Part shown: positions 15,407 to 25,386 of the stretch, one piece after another | Layout: each line of letters opens with the position of its first letter | How positions within the stretch are numbered: position 1 is the first letter of the stretch | Assembly: GCA_017457215.1 (NCBI GenBank) | Contig: JAFTHU010000001.1 | Span: 85,563-149,562 of the forward strand | DNA: 64,000 nt | Direction of reading: 5' to 3' | Source: Clostridia bacterium | GTDB taxonomy: Bacteria; Bacillota; Clostridia; Christensenellales; Borkfalkiaceae | Translations under genes and position numbers: made by a program | The notes under the pieces: generated by a model | What the model was told of the DNA's origin: nothing | What the model saw: the letters and a program-made list of their open reading frames with translations, nothing else | The model's database searches: none

Positions 15407-17386
15407 TTAACCAAGGTTTGCGCCGCTCTTGATATCCTTATCGGGTACGATAAGCGACAGAGTTCCGTCCTCGTCTTCCGCTGCCATAATCATTCCCTCG
15501 GAAAGAATTCCGCACACCTTTCTAGGTGCAAGATTGGTAACGAAAACTACCTTTTTTCCCACCATTTCTTCGGGCGAATAATGTTTTGCGATTCCCGATA
15601 CAATCGTACGGGTTTCTTCACCGAATTTTACCGTTTCTTTCAAGAGCTTATTCGATTTAGGAACGGGTTCGCAAGCGATAATTTCACCGACGCGAAGCTG
15701 TACTTTCAAGAAATCGTCAAACGAAATTTCAGGCACTTTTTCCTCCTCGCTTTCCGTAGGTTTTTCCGCGGGCGCTAACTTTGCTTGTTCCGCCGCATAC
15801 GCTTTCGCTTGCTCTTCGCGAATCTTTTCAATTTCGGGTGCAAGCGTTTTAAAATCAATACGCGCAAACAACGGCGGAATTGCCGTTACGGTTACGCTGT
15901 CGCGCAGACCGAAAGAAGCGCAATCTTCCAAACCTCTGCTTTCCGCGCCGTATGCCGCCAAAATTTTTGCGCTGGTTTCAGGCATAAAACTATCCAACAA
16001 GGACGCGCCGATTTGAATTGCTTCTGCAAGGTTATATAAAACGTCGTTCAAACGCGCTTTCTTCTCTTCTTCTTTTGCAAGCGCCCAAGGCATCGTTTCG
16101 TCGATATATTTATTTGCTCTGCGGAACAGCGTAAACACTTCGGAAATGGCGTCTGCGATACGAAGTTCGTCCGCTTTTGCCTGCACTTTCGCTACCGTAG
16201 CGCAAACCGTCGCTTTAAATTCTGCGTCGGGGTCTTCTTCATTTTGCGCAAGCGATTTTACAACCGTGCCGCCAAAATATTTGTCTATCATGGCAATCGT
16301 ACGGCTAACGAGGTTCCCCAAAACGTTTGCAAGCTCGGTATTGAATCTTTCCGCAACCAATTCCCAAGTGATTTGCCCGTCGTTATCAAACGGCATTTCG
16401 TGCAGAACGAAATAGCGCACGGCGTCCACGCCGAACAAACGAGCCAAATCGTCGGCATAAATCACGTTACCCTTGGATTTACTCATCTTTCCATCTCCTT
16501 GTAACAGCCAAGGATGCCCAAAAATCTGCTTGGGCAAAGGTTCTCCCATTGCCATCAAGAAAATGGGCCAATAAATAGTATGGAAACGCAAAATATCCTT
16601 ACCGATAAGATGTAAATCGGCAGGCCAATATTTTTTATACGCCTCGCTGTGATTGCCGTCTGCGTCGTAACCGATACCCGTAATGTAGTTGCTCAATGCG
16701 TCCATCCATACGTATACGACGTGCCGATTATCGAAATCTACGGGGATACCCCACGAGAACGAAGTACGCGAAACACACAAATCCTGCAGCCCTTTCAAAA
16801 GAAAATTGTTCATCATTTCGTTTTTACGGGATACGGGCTGAATAAATTCAGGATGTGTGTTGATATGTTCTATCAATCTATCCGCATATTTTCCCATTTT
16901 AAAGAAATACGCCTCTTCGCGCGCCGGTTTTACCTCTCTGCCACAATCGGGGCACTTCCCATCTACAAGCTGGCTCTCCGTCCAAAACGATTCGCACGGG
17001 GTACAATACATTCCCTCGTAATATCCCTTATAAATATCCCCTTGGTCGTACAGTCTTTTGAAGATTTTAGAAACTTGTTTTACGTGATAGCTGTCCGTCG
17101 TACGCATAAACTTGTCGTACGAAGTGTTCACCAAATCCCAAATCCCTTTAATTTGCCCTGCAACGTCGTCTACAAAAGCCTGCGGCGTAACCTCCGCAGC
17201 CTGTGCCTTTTCCTGAATCTTTTGGCCGTGCTCGTCCGTGCCTGTTTGGAAGAACACGTCGTAGCCCTCTTTTCTCTTAAACCGCGCAATCGCGTCTGCT
17301 AAAATCGCTTCGTAAGTGTTCCCGATATGCGGCTTACCCGAAGTATATGCAATCGCCGTCGTAATATAATAAGGTTTTCTTGCCAT
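15407..17386 (-). CDS. metG: methionyl-tRNA synthetase
   Basis: A 659-residue class I synthetase that charges tRNA-Met. The HIGH-like motif is HIGN at residue 20. The zinc knuckle is CTPC...CPDC, and KMSKSKGN near residue 298 is the KMSKS loop. The C-terminal 110 residues (FDDFLKVQLRVGEI...) are the EMAP/Trbp111-type tRNA-binding domain, so this is the long, dimeric MetG form. First gene of a four-gene operon with its own promoter. No T-box is seen in the roughly 30-nt leader. Confidence 0.96.
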   Translation of the reverse strand: MARKPYYITTAIAYTSGKPHIGNTYEAILADAIARFKRKEGYDVFFQTGTDEHGQKIQEKAQAAEVTPQAFVDDVAGQIKGIWDLVNTSYDKFMRTTDSYHVKQVSKIFKRLYDQGDIYKGYYEGMYCTPCESFWTESQLVDGKCPDCGREVKPAREEAYFFKMGKYADRLIEHINTHPEFIQPVSRKNEMMNNFLLKGLQDLCVSRTSFSWGIPVDFDNRHVVYVWMDALSNYITGIGYDADGNHSEAYKKYWPADLHLIGKDILRFHTIYWPIFLMAMGEPLPKQIFGHPWLLQGDGKMSKSKGNVIYADDLARLFGVDAVRYFVLHEMPFDNDGQITWELVAERFNTELANVLGNLVSRTIAMIDKYFGGTVVKSLAQNEEDPDAEFKATVCATVAKVQAKADELRIADAISEVFTLFRRANKYIDETMPWALAKEEEKKARLNDVLYNLAEAIQIGASLLDSFMPETSAKILAAYGAESRGLEDCASFGLRDSVTVTAIPPLFARIDFKTLAPEIEKIREEQAKAYAAEQAKLAPAEKPTESEEEKVPEISFDDFLKVQLRVGEIIACEPVPKSNKLLKETVKFGEETRTIVSGIAKHYSPEEMVGKKVVFVTNLAPRKVCGILSEGMIMAAEDEDGTLSLIVPDKDIKSGANLG

Positions 17387-17420
17387 AAAAACGCTCCTTG
17401 TCTAACGCTCTATCGGGAAT

Positions 17421-17449
17421 ATTATAATACTTTTTTCTAAAAAAGTAAA
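17421..17449 (-). promoter_or_regulatory. predicted promoter of the metG operon
   Basis: TTTACT (17444-17449), a 17-bp spacer and TATAAT (17421-17426). Confidence 0.65.
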
Positions 17450-17542
17450 ACGTTTTATACGCATTGCCGATAAATCGGCGGGGAATTGTATTTTTTACCC
17501 CGTCACTTTTCTCCGTTTTTCCGTAGTGCCCCGTTCAAACCG

Positions 17543-17571
17543 TTGACAAAATTTTTCGAATAGCGTATAAT
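17543..17571 (+). promoter_or_regulatory. consensus promoter of glnN-nadE
   Basis: TTGACA (17543-17548), a 17-bp spacer and TATAAT (17566-17571): a perfect match to the housekeeping consensus. Confidence 0.85.
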
Positions 17572-17583
17572 AAAATTATCGAC

Positions 17584-17630
17584 GGCAAAGGTGCCACAAG
17601 GTATAGATACCTGTTGCCCTTGCCTTTTTT
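17584..17630 (+). terminator. attenuator-like hairpin in the glnN leader
   Basis: Starting about 6 nt into the transcript, GGCAA pairs with TTGCC around an inner AGGTAT-AG-ATACCT hairpin and is followed by TTTTTT. It sits before the glnN ribosome binding site, so transcription may end here unless antiterminated. Confidence 0.55.
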
Positions 17631-17667
17631 CGTTTATTTACGCGAAGATGACTTTAAGGAGAACGCT

Positions 17668-19758
17668 ATGAAACTCGTAACCGATTATTTCGGCTCAATG
17701 GTATTTGACGACAAAGTGATGAAATCTATGCTGGATGAGGATATTTACAACACCCTCAAACGCACGATTAAAGACGGGCGCAGTTTAAATCTGTCCGTTG
17801 CGAACGCCGTAGCAAACGCGATGAAAGATTGGGCTATTTCCCTCGGCGCAACCCACTTCACGCATTGGTTCCAACCCATGACCGGCATTACTGCCGAAAA
17901 ACACGACAGTTTTATTTCTCCCGACAACGAGGGACGCGTAATTATGGAATTTTCGGGCAAAGAACTCGTCCGTGGCGAAACGGACGCGTCCTCTTTCCCT
18001 TCGGGCGGACTTCGCGCCACCTTTGAAGCACGCGGCTACACCGCTTGGGACGCAACTTCTTACGCATTCATTAAAGACGGCGTACTTTGTATCCCTACGG
18101 CATTTTGTTCGTACAGCGGCGACGCTCTCGACCAAAAAACCCCTTTACTCCGTTCGATGGAAGCCATCAACCGTCAAACGATGCGCGTTTTAAAATTATT
18201 CGGCAACGAAGACGTTACCTCGGTAAAAACCACCGTCGGACCAGAGCAGGAATATTTCCTCGTCGATAAGGAATCCTTTAAAAACAGAAAGGACCTCGTC
18301 TATACGGGGCGTACGCTTTTCGGTGCAGAACCTCCAAAAAGCCAAGCTTTGGAAGGGCATTATTACGGCGTAATCAAACCTCGCGTGCAAGCGTATATGA
18401 ACGACTTGAACGAGGAGCTTTGGAAACTGGGCGTGCTTGCGAAAACCGAGCACAACGAAGCCGCGCCCGCACAGCACGAACTTGCTCCTATTTTTGCCAC
18501 GACGAATATTGCAGCCGACCATAACCAGTTGACAATGGAAATCATGCAAAAATTGGCAAAAAAACACGATATGGTCTGCCTTTTGCATGAAAAACCCTTT
18601 GAGGGCGTAAACGGCAGCGGCAAACATAACAACTGGTCCATTTCTACCAACACGGGCGTAAACTTGTTTGAGCCGGGCGATACCCCGTCCGAAAACGCAC
18701 AATTTTTACTGTTCCTGTGCGCCGTTTTAAAAGCAGTGGACGATTATCAAGACTTGTTACGAATCTCGGTTGCGTCGGCAGGCAACGACCACCGTTTGGG
18801 CGCGCACGAAGCGCCGCCCGCCGTCGTTTCCATCTTCCTCGGCGACGAATTGACGGAAATTTTAGAATCGATTGAAAAAGACGAACCGTACGGTGCAAAG
18901 GAAAAAGAGTTGCTTCGCGTGGGCGTGCACACAATGCCGAAATTCCCTAAAGATACCACAGACCGCAACCGTACTTCTCCTTTCGCGTTTACGGGTAATA
19001 AATTCGAATTCCGTATGCTTGGCTCGTCCGCTTCGGTATCCGCACCCAACACCGTTATTAACACGGCAGTAGCGGAAATTTTAAAACAGTTCGCAGACGA
19101 ATTGGAAAGCGCGGACAACTTTGAAACGGCGCTGCACGATTTGATTAAGCGGGTGATTACCGCACACAAGCGCATCATCTTTAACGGCAACGGCTACGAC
19201 GATAAATGGCTTGCCGAAGCAGAGAAGCGCGGATTGTTGAATCTGCGTACCACTCCCGACGCATTACCCCATTTTGTAGACGAAAAGAACGTTGCGCTGT
19301 TCACCGCGCACAAAGTATACACTGAACGGGAAATGCATTCCCGCTTGGAAATTCAGTTGCAAAATTACTGCGCTCTCATCAATATTGAGGCAAAAACAAT
19401 GGCAGAAATGGCAAAGAAAGAAATTTTGCCCGCAGTAAGTAAATATGCGCAATCGCTCGCTGCGACCATTCTTTCGAAAAAATCGGTCAACGACAAATTG
19501 GATTGCACCTATGAAACGGAAACGCTTGCAGCCATTTCCAAACATACCGCTACCGCATACAAACATTTGAAATCTTTGGAAAAAACTTTGGAAAACGAAA
19601 AGAAACAACCAGACGCAGCCACCCGCTCCATTTATTACAAGGACAAAGTTTTACCCGTAATGGCAAAACTCCGCAAGGAAGCCGACGCTTTGGAACACCT
19701 CGTTTCCGCTGATTCTTGGCCTATCCCCACGTATGGAGATTTGATGTTTAGCGTATAA
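17668..19758 (+). CDS. glnN: glutamine synthetase type III
   Basis: A 696-residue GSIII enzyme making glutamine from glutamate, ammonia and ATP, the dodecameric form common in gut Bacteroidota and Clostridia. Size and motifs fit GSIII rather than the roughly 450-residue GSI: VGPEQEYFLVD (metal-binding Glu), EKPFEGVNGSGKHNNWS (substrate and ammonia site), and RTSPFAFTGNKFEFRMLGS. The ATG at 17668 follows TAAGGAG; an earlier in-frame ATG (17614) lies in the terminator hairpin and is unlikely. It shares a transcript with nadE (17-nt gap), joining nitrogen assimilation to NAD synthesis. Confidence 0.95.
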   Translation: MKLVTDYFGSMVFDDKVMKSMLDEDIYNTLKRTIKDGRSLNLSVANAVANAMKDWAISLGATHFTHWFQPMTGITAEKHDSFISPDNEGRVIMEFSGKELVRGETDASSFPSGGLRATFEARGYTAWDATSYAFIKDGVLCIPTAFCSYSGDALDQKTPLLRSMEAINRQTMRVLKLFGNEDVTSVKTTVGPEQEYFLVDKESFKNRKDLVYTGRTLFGAEPPKSQALEGHYYGVIKPRVQAYMNDLNEELWKLGVLAKTEHNEAAPAQHELAPIFATTNIAADHNQLTMEIMQKLAKKHDMVCLLHEKPFEGVNGSGKHNNWSISTNTGVNLFEPGDTPSENAQFLLFLCAVLKAVDDYQDLLRISVASAGNDHRLGAHEAPPAVVSIFLGDELTEILESIEKDEPYGAKEKELLRVGVHTMPKFPKDTTDRNRTSPFAFTGNKFEFRMLGSSASVSAPNTVINTAVAEILKQFADELESADNFETALHDLIKRVITAHKRIIFNGNGYDDKWLAEAEKRGLLNLRTTPDALPHFVDEKNVALFTAHKVYTEREMHSRLEIQLQNYCALINIEAKTMAEMAKKEILPAVSKYAQSLAATILSKKSVNDKLDCTYETETLAAISKHTATAYKHLKSLEKTLENEKKQPDAATRSIYYKDKVLPVMAKLRKEADALEHLVSADSWPIPTYGDLMFSV

Positions 19759-19775
19759 ATATAACGGAGTAGATT

Positions 19776-20513
19776 ATGTTCGACGTAAAAAAAACAACCG
19801 CCGAAGCGGTTCAATGGATTCAAAATTGGTTTGAAAACAACGGAAAAGGTTGCAACGCCGTCATCGGAATTTCCGGCGGGAAAGATTCTAGTGTGGTTGC
19901 CGCACTCTGCGTGGAAGCATTGGGAAAAGACCGTGTTATCGGCGTTTTAATGCCTAACGGCGAACAACCCGATATCGATTGTTCTAAACAACTCGTTACC
20001 CATTTAAACATTCCTTTTTACGTCTGCAACATTCACAATGCGGTAGAGGGCGTAAAACAGTCGTTAAAAGAAAGCGGCGTGGAAATCTCCCGCCAGACCC
20101 TTATAAATCTCCCTCCGCGAATCCGTATGTCCACCTTGTACGCTTTATCGCAATCGATGAACGGACGGGTTGCCAACACTTGCAATCTTTCGGAAGATTG
20201 GGTAGGTTATTCCACCCGTTACGGCGACGCCGCCGGCGATTTTGCCCCGCTTGGGAAATTGACGGTACAAGAAGTAAAAGAAATCGGACGATATTTAAAA
20301 CTCCCCGAAAATCTTGTAGACAAAGTCCCCTCCGACGGTTTGACGGATAGAACGGATGAGGATAATCTTGGATTTACTTACGCAGTGTTGGATAAATATA
20401 TCCGTACGGGCGTCTGCGAAGACGAAAACACAAAAGAACGCATTGACCGTTTGCATCGTATTAACGAATTTAAATTAAAACCCATTCCCTGTTACGAATT
20501 TAATCCCGAATAA
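19776..20513 (+). CDS. nadE: NH3-dependent NAD+ synthetase
   Basis: A 245-residue NadE that amidates nicotinic acid adenine dinucleotide to NAD+ with ATP and ammonia. The PP-loop is SGGKDSS at residues 33-39, and TCNLSEDWVGYSTRYGDAAGDF and PSDGLTDRTDED are family motifs. There is no N-terminal glutaminase domain, so free ammonia, or glutamine hydrolysed elsewhere, must supply nitrogen. It follows glnN directly. The start is preceded by CGGAG. A bidirectional terminator follows. Confidence 0.94.
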   Translation: MFDVKKTTAEAVQWIQNWFENNGKGCNAVIGISGGKDSSVVAALCVEALGKDRVIGVLMPNGEQPDIDCSKQLVTHLNIPFYVCNIHNAVEGVKQSLKESGVEISRQTLINLPPRIRMSTLYALSQSMNGRVANTCNLSEDWVGYSTRYGDAAGDFAPLGKLTVQEVKEIGRYLKLPENLVDKVPSDGLTDRTDEDNLGFTYAVLDKYIRTGVCEDENTKERIDRLHRINEFKLKPIPCYEFNPE

Positions 20514-20526
20514 TTAAAATCATACG

Positions 20527-20559
20527 AAAAAACCCCGACCTTCCTGGTCGGGGTTTTTT
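20527..20559. terminator. bidirectional terminator after nadE
   Basis: An ACCCCGACC stem, TTCCT-type loop and GGTCGGGGT followed by TTTTTT, between nadE (+) and a lipoprotein gene ending at 20578 (-). Confidence 0.85.
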
Positions 20560-20577
20560 ATAAAATTTTTATTACAA

Positions 20578-21828
20578 TCAATAACCTTTTTTTAATCCCA
20601 CCACTTCCGTACAATAAATACGCTTCGGATTTTCGTCCGAGGGATATATCAGGACGGCGTTACCGTCCAATTCAGCACTGTGAAATCCCTCGTCCCACAA
20701 TATGCGAGAAATCGAATTTTTGGGTCTGTCATCCTCTATATGTTTCCCCGTTTGATTTTCAAAACTGCCGTACAGCTGCCCGCCGATGGAAACGTCGATT
20801 CGCCAAAGAATATGTCCGTATTCGTCAAATCCCATCTGTTCTAAATGGAAATAAACCCAAGGCGAAGAAACCGATTCCGGCCCGTTTACAAATGCCCAAA
20901 AGGCATTTTCCAAACGCGCAGCAAACCAAACTTCTTTATATTCGGTAAGATCGGTTTTGTCAAAATTATAATACCACAAAACCTCCTTTTCCCAAAACTT
21001 TTCCAGCGCGGCGGTCTCTCCCTCCATAGGTTTCTGCTTGGAATCGTAACGAATCAAAGTGGAAAATCCCTCGGGCGCCGTTGCTCCTTCCAAATCAAAA
21101 TTTTCTTTCAGTTGTTTCCACTGGGGATCTCCAACATTCAACATACCGCCTGCTACCAAAGTCGCCGCCGCGGAAACTTCAGGCATTCTTTGGTCTTCGC
21201 GTCCCCAAAGCGTATGCGGTCCAGAACCTTTCCAGTTTTCCACCCAACCGCTCGGCGGGGCTTCCGCTTCGCAGAAAATTACCAAAAGCTCACAACCGTA
21301 AAAGGCGTTTTTACCAATTTCCTTTACGTTATCGTGAATAAAAATCCCCGAAAAATTGCTGCAATTATAAAACGCGCACGCGCCGATGCCCACAATATTT
21401 TTAGGCAAAATCACCCTTGATATTTCCAAACAATTTTCAAACGCCCTCTCTGCAATATACCGCACGGGAACACCTTCGTAAAATTGCGCAATCGCCACGC
21501 GGGGCTCGTCCCCCTCGTAACCCGTTACCGTCGCGTAGGTCTCGTCCGCCGAAAGCGTATAAACCACGTCCTCCGTTGCAAAGATGTATTCGCAAACCGC
21601 GCATTGCCCCTCGCCGTTGTCTTTATGTTCCCCCTCTTCGAATCTTTCATCGCAATCTTGACAATATACCCAATGGTTATCATCGTCGTAATCATAGTCC
21701 CGCCTGCTAAAAACGTGTTCGGGTTCGTCCGTCGCAACGCTCTTATCACAACCCGCTATCGTAAGTGTTGTGGTTATCGCCGTCAACAAAGCAAGCGCCG
21801 CTGAAAGAAATCTCCTGATTTTTTTCAT
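20578..21828 (-). CDS. lipoprotein with BspA-type leucine-rich repeats
   Basis: A 416-residue predicted lipoprotein. A signal peptide (residues 1-26) ends in the lipobox LTIAGC. A short region with two CxxC pairs (YCQDCDERF and QCAVCEYIF) may bind zinc. Residues about 110-190 hold LRR_5/BspA-like repeats, seen in VPVRYIAERAFENC, IVGIGACAFYNC and VKEIGKNAFYGC. The C-terminal 220 residues are unrecognised. Such proteins in gut Firmicutes are surface-exposed and bind host or other bacterial ligands, but no ligand can be inferred. Monocistronic, with its own promoter. Confidence 0.8.
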   Translation of the reverse strand: MKKIRRFLSAALALLTAITTTLTIAGCDKSVATDEPEHVFSRRDYDYDDDNHWVYCQDCDERFEEGEHKDNGEGQCAVCEYIFATEDVVYTLSADETYATVTGYEGDEPRVAIAQFYEGVPVRYIAERAFENCLEISRVILPKNIVGIGACAFYNCSNFSGIFIHDNVKEIGKNAFYGCELLVIFCEAEAPPSGWVENWKGSGPHTLWGREDQRMPEVSAAATLVAGGMLNVGDPQWKQLKENFDLEGATAPEGFSTLIRYDSKQKPMEGETAALEKFWEKEVLWYYNFDKTDLTEYKEVWFAARLENAFWAFVNGPESVSSPWVYFHLEQMGFDEYGHILWRIDVSIGGQLYGSFENQTGKHIEDDRPKNSISRILWDEGFHSAELDGNAVLIYPSDENPKRIYCTEVVGLKKGY

Positions 21829-21861
21829 TTTTTTCTCCCTTTTCTTTTACAATACTTTCTT

Positions 21862-21891
21862 ATTTTATCATACGTCTATCTTTTTTGTCAA
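21862..21891 (-). promoter_or_regulatory. predicted promoter of the BspA-like lipoprotein gene
   Basis: TTGACA (21886-21891), an 18-bp spacer and TAAAAT (21862-21867). Confidence 0.7.
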
Positions 21892-21972
21892 TATTTTTTA
21901 TTTGCGTTTTTTCCAAGCATTTTTTATATTATATATTATGTGATATATAATACTCCCCCCTACTTTAAAAAA

Positions 21973-22005
21973 AAGTCCTCCAATCCTGATTGATTTGGAG
22001 GACTT
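21973..22005 (-). terminator. intrinsic terminator of the ABC transporter gene
   Basis: An 11-bp perfect stem (AAGTCCTCCAA with TTGGAGGACTT) followed by a T-run on the minus strand, 22 nt past the stop. Confidence 0.8.
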
Positions 22006-22026
22006 TTCCATTTTAATTATATCGTC

Positions 22027-24852
22027 TTACGAGCGTCTGATAAGCTCTACGGGTTTCTTTTTAGATATTTTCACGATAGGCAAGGTAGACGAAGCAAACG
22101 CCGTCAATAGGCTGACCCCGAATATCAAGAAAATTTGTCGTATACCGAACAACGCAAAATGTACGGAAATATTCATAACTTCCACAATGTACATATTCAC
22201 AAGTGCACACCCCAACACCGCAAATAGGTTGGCTAAAATCCCGTTAATGATACAAATAATCAAACTCTCGCTTAAAAACGTGCGCAAAATATCCTTCTTC
22301 CCCGCGCCAAGCGCACGTAAAACGCCAACGCTCCGCTTTTTATTCGCAATACTCATACTTATATAATTATAGAGCATGAAAATCGCAAATATCGAAAGCG
22401 CAATATCCGCATACAGGAAGAGCCTTGCAAATTGTCGAATCGTCGTCTCGTTTGTGCGAATTTCGTTGAGGACGGAATTGTTATACCAATGCAACGCCAA
22501 CCCGTTTTCACTCATAAAATAATCCACGATAGCGTTTCCACCTTTACGCACGCTCCTTTCCGAGAAAAGGACTTTGCAATAATCGCCCTGCTCTTCGAAA
22601 ACTTTCAGCTCTTTCATTAGGTTTTTGTTCATCATTAGTTTATAACGAGTACCAATGGTATAATTATTGGTATCCACGCCAAAATATACACCGACAATTT
22701 TTACATCTTTAACTTTCTCAACTCCCGTTTCAGTAAAACGTTGATGGATTTTTGCATAAACTTTGCCGCCGTCTATATTCACGTTGAGTTTTCTAAACAC
22801 TGTTTGCAAGGTATCGCGGTTGTTTTCTGCCCTGCCCAACTGTATATATTCCAACAATTTTTTTACTTCCGAATGTTCCGCCGAGGTGAGTCCGTTTACC
22901 TTGCTTTTAAACATTGTGTCTACGTTAAGAATATGCAGCAAAATTTCGTCGTCGGCAAGCGAATCGCCGCTTTGTTCCCTCTGTTCGTCAAAAAACAAAA
23001 GGTTTTCCGTGCCATAGCCCTCGGCTTTGTAAAGATACGTCGATGCCTGCGTCCGCGTTTTTTCCTCCCCGATTGCAATCGACCAAGTTGTGTTGCCGAC
23101 GTAAAAAATATCAGCGGAATTCTTTGCCGTCTTTACATCTTGCAAAAAGCCTTTCGGCACAAACAGACATTTTTGCGCGCCCGAATCGATATAAGCGTTA
23201 AAATCGTTCGCCAACGTAGCCGACGACACGTTATACTGCGTAACTTCTGCAAGCGTATCGTATTTTTCGGGGATTCCTCCGCAATCGATAATACCCACAA
23301 TTTTATATTTCTGTCCAGCTACGGTAATCTTTGCATCCAGTAAATCCTCGCGTGCGGCAACCTCTTTTCCGTTTAAAGGATTGCCGTTGAGATAATGCAA
23401 AATGGAATCGGCAAGATATGCTGAAACGGCAATTTCATACCCATCTTCGTCCTTATAGAGTTTAGGATAATTCCCCGCAACGATTTCGTAATCAAAATCT
23501 TCAAATTCGCCGTCCGACGAAATTTCTTCAGCTTCGTCAAATTCGATAAAACCGCTTACCGATTTGGAATAATACCTTTTGCCTATCGTAACGTTAGAAG
23601 AGCCAATTTCCGTGATAGACAAAGCCGTTTGCTCGCTACCCGTTAAATTATCTTTTAAATCAAAAATTCCTTTTACCGTTCCGCCCGTTTGATCTTCAAT
23701 TTCTTCCACTTGAGCTTGAGAAATTTTTACCGTGTAACGGTCCCCTGAATCATAATCGACAATATAATCGGACGTAGCCATCACCGTTTTCGTCGACGAG
23801 ACTTTTAATTGATTTTTAAGCACTTTCGCCGTACTAAAATTCGCAATCGTATCAAACAATCCAAACACAGCGAACGCAAGCGCGGCAATCAGTATCGTAA
23901 TCACCAAACGTATGGGTTTTACCGTAAGCGATTTTACGCCCAGATAGGTTGCGCTACGCAGTTTCATCTTACTCTTGCGCAGAGAAACGGGGTTATCGGC
24001 GTTATGCTTCACCTCTCCCGTTTCCGCTTTTTCACGGAAACACGGATTTTCTATAATTTCAATACTTTTCCTCTCTTTTACCGCTTTCGCCAACGCATTC
24101 TTTTCCGTTTCGGAAAGGTCCGCGCCCTCACGCACCACAAACGTATTCCCTTGCTCCTCGATATTCCCTTCGATATCCTTTTCGGTAAAAGTAACGTCTT
24201 GAACTACTTTTCCGTCCTCTAAATGAACAATTCTATCCGCGTACTTTTCGGCAAATTCACGGTCATGAGAAACAACGATTACCAACGTATTTTTGGAAAG
24301 CTTTTTAAGCACTTCCAATACCTGTAATCCTGTACCAGAATCCAACGCCCCCGTAGGTTCGTCTGCCATGATAATCCGCGGCTCTTTCACCAACGCACGG
24401 ACAATGGCAACGCGCTGCCGCTGCCCCCCCGAAAGCTCGGACGGCTTACGGTTTTTTAAATCCTCGATTTCCATATCCGCCAAAAGTTCTTTCAAGCGTT
24501 CTGTATCTACTTTACGCCCCTGCAATTCCATGGCAATTTTAATATTTTTTTCCACGGTGTACTCGGGAAGCAGATTATAGTCTTGGAAAATAAAACCGAT
24601 AAAGGTATTGCGATAGCTGTCGTATTCCGCGGCGGAAAAAGCGGAAAATTTCTTGTCCTGTATTAAAATTTCCCCTTCGTCGATTCCGTCCAAACCACCA
24701 ATGACGTTCAAAAGCGTCGTTTTACCGCAACCACTTTTCCCTGTGATAAAAACCAAACCCCTTTCTGGAAACGTGAGAGAAATTCCGTTCAAAGCCTTCA
24801 CTTCTCCCGCTTTTGTTTTATAAACTTTCGTAATATTTTGAAGCTGTAACAT
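22027..24852 (-). CDS. MacB-type ABC transporter, fused ATPase and FtsX-family permease
   Basis: A 941-residue single-chain transporter half. Residues 1-230 are the ATPase: Walker [10 protein letters not shown] (38-46), signature [10 protein letters not shown], Walker B IIMADEP, and H-loop SHDRE. One membrane helix near residue 320 leads to a large extracytoplasmic domain. Three C-terminal helices form an FtsX domain ending in [14 protein letters not shown]. This architecture (type VII, mechanotransmission) serves peptide or lipoprotein extrusion or bacitracin-type resistance; no sensor kinase or lantibiotic gene is nearby, so the substrate is unknown. The start at 24852 follows AGGGA; the extra 40 codons upstream overlap promoter sequence. 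Confidence 0.88.
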   Translation of the reverse strand: MLQLQNITKVYKTKAGEVKALNGISLTFPERGLVFITGKSGCGKTTLLNVIGGLDGIDEGEILIQDKKFSAFSAAEYDSYRNTFIGFIFQDYNLLPEYTVEKNIKIAMELQGRKVDTERLKELLADMEIEDLKNRKPSELSGGQRQRVAIVRALVKEPRIIMADEPTGALDSGTGLQVLEVLKKLSKNTLVIVVSHDREFAEKYADRIVHLEDGKVVQDVTFTEKDIEGNIEEQGNTFVVREGADLSETEKNALAKAVKERKSIEIIENPCFREKAETGEVKHNADNPVSLRKSKMKLRSATYLGVKSLTVKPIRLVITILIAALAFAVFGLFDTIANFSTAKVLKNQLKVSSTKTVMATSDYIVDYDSGDRYTVKISQAQVEEIEDQTGGTVKGIFDLKDNLTGSEQTALSITEIGSSNVTIGKRYYSKSVSGFIEFDEAEEISSDGEFEDFDYEIVAGNYPKLYKDEDGYEIAVSAYLADSILHYLNGNPLNGKEVAAREDLLDAKITVAGQKYKIVGIIDCGGIPEKYDTLAEVTQYNVSSATLANDFNAYIDSGAQKCLFVPKGFLQDVKTAKNSADIFYVGNTTWSIAIGEEKTRTQASTYLYKAEGYGTENLLFFDEQREQSGDSLADDEILLHILNVDTMFKSKVNGLTSAEHSEVKKLLEYIQLGRAENNRDTLQTVFRKLNVNIDGGKVYAKIHQRFTETGVEKVKDVKIVGVYFGVDTNNYTIGTRYKLMMNKNLMKELKVFEEQGDYCKVLFSERSVRKGGNAIVDYFMSENGLALHWYNNSVLNEIRTNETTIRQFARLFLYADIALSIFAIFMLYNYISMSIANKKRSVGVLRALGAGKKDILRTFLSESLIICIINGILANLFAVLGCALVNMYIVEVMNISVHFALFGIRQIFLIFGVSLLTAFASSTLPIVKISKKKPVELIRRS

Positions 24853-24946
24853 AAAGTCCCTACTAAAAAAATTTGTCAATATTATATCACAAAACCAAGT
24901 GTTTTGTAAAGAAAAAAATCGTACCCCTAAAAAATTCGAAAAAAAA

Positions 24947-24978
24947 CCTAAATTGAGCCTTAAACGGCTCAATTTAGG
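24947..24978 (-). terminator. intrinsic terminator downstream of the cassette
   Basis: A perfect 13-bp inverted repeat (CCTAAATTGAGCC / GGCTCAATTTAGG) with a 6-nt loop, followed by eight T on the minus strand. Confidence 0.8.
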
Positions 24979-25003
24979 TTCGGCTTATAGGTAAAAATAT
25001 TAA

Positions 25004-25048
25004 AATAATCCGAACCCACCGCTTTGAATAACGACTAGGTTCGAATTA
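25004..25048. repeat. copy 1 of a GGTTCGG hairpin flanking the small-gene cassette
   Basis: AATAATCCGAACC pairs with AGGTTCGAATTA across a 20-nt loop. The 13-nt left arm is identical to that of copy 2 at 26070-26082, and the right arms match at 11 of 12 bases. It may also end transcription of the 93-residue gene. Confidence 0.6.
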
Positions 25049-25093
25049 ATTTTAGTCAAGAAGAAAGGGAGTTAAACGCAAGTTGAACCGCTT

Positions 25094-25375
25094 TTATTTT
25101 TTGAATAAATCCTTAAACTCTTTCACAAGCTTTTGGTCTGCAAGTGAACCCGAAATTACACGAAAATCCTCTTTTTGAATAGTTATAACAGGTTGCATAC
25201 TTTCCCCAGTAAAGGGATTATAAAAATCTGCGACTACAAAACCGCGTTCCTCAATCAAATTTTCCATTACTATGCCAATATACCCCTTAAGTAATCCTTG
25301 CTCCGCATAATTATCGTTCAATAAAATAATTGCGTCCATTTCTTCCACTAATGCATTGTTTTGATATTTATTCAT
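25094..25375 (-). CDS. small DUF4926-like protein (possible immunity protein)
   Basis: A 93-residue protein resembling the small SH3-like DUF4926 family: GLLKGYIGIVMENL and FVVADFYNPFTGESM followed by TIQKEDFRVI. In other genomes DUF4926 proteins, as I recall, pair with DUF6883-type proteins, the likely identity of the gene just upstream (11-nt gap, AAGGAG overlapping its stop). A toxin-immunity or partner role is therefore inferred. It is AT-richer than the flanking housekeeping genes, consistent with transfer. No signal peptide or membrane segment. Confidence 0.6.
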   Translation of the reverse strand: MNKYQNNALVEEMDAIILLNDNYAEQGLLKGYIGIVMENLIEERGFVVADFYNPFTGESMQPVITIQKEDFRVISGSLADQKLVKEFKDLFKK

Positions 25376-25386
25376 CTTTTTTCTCC

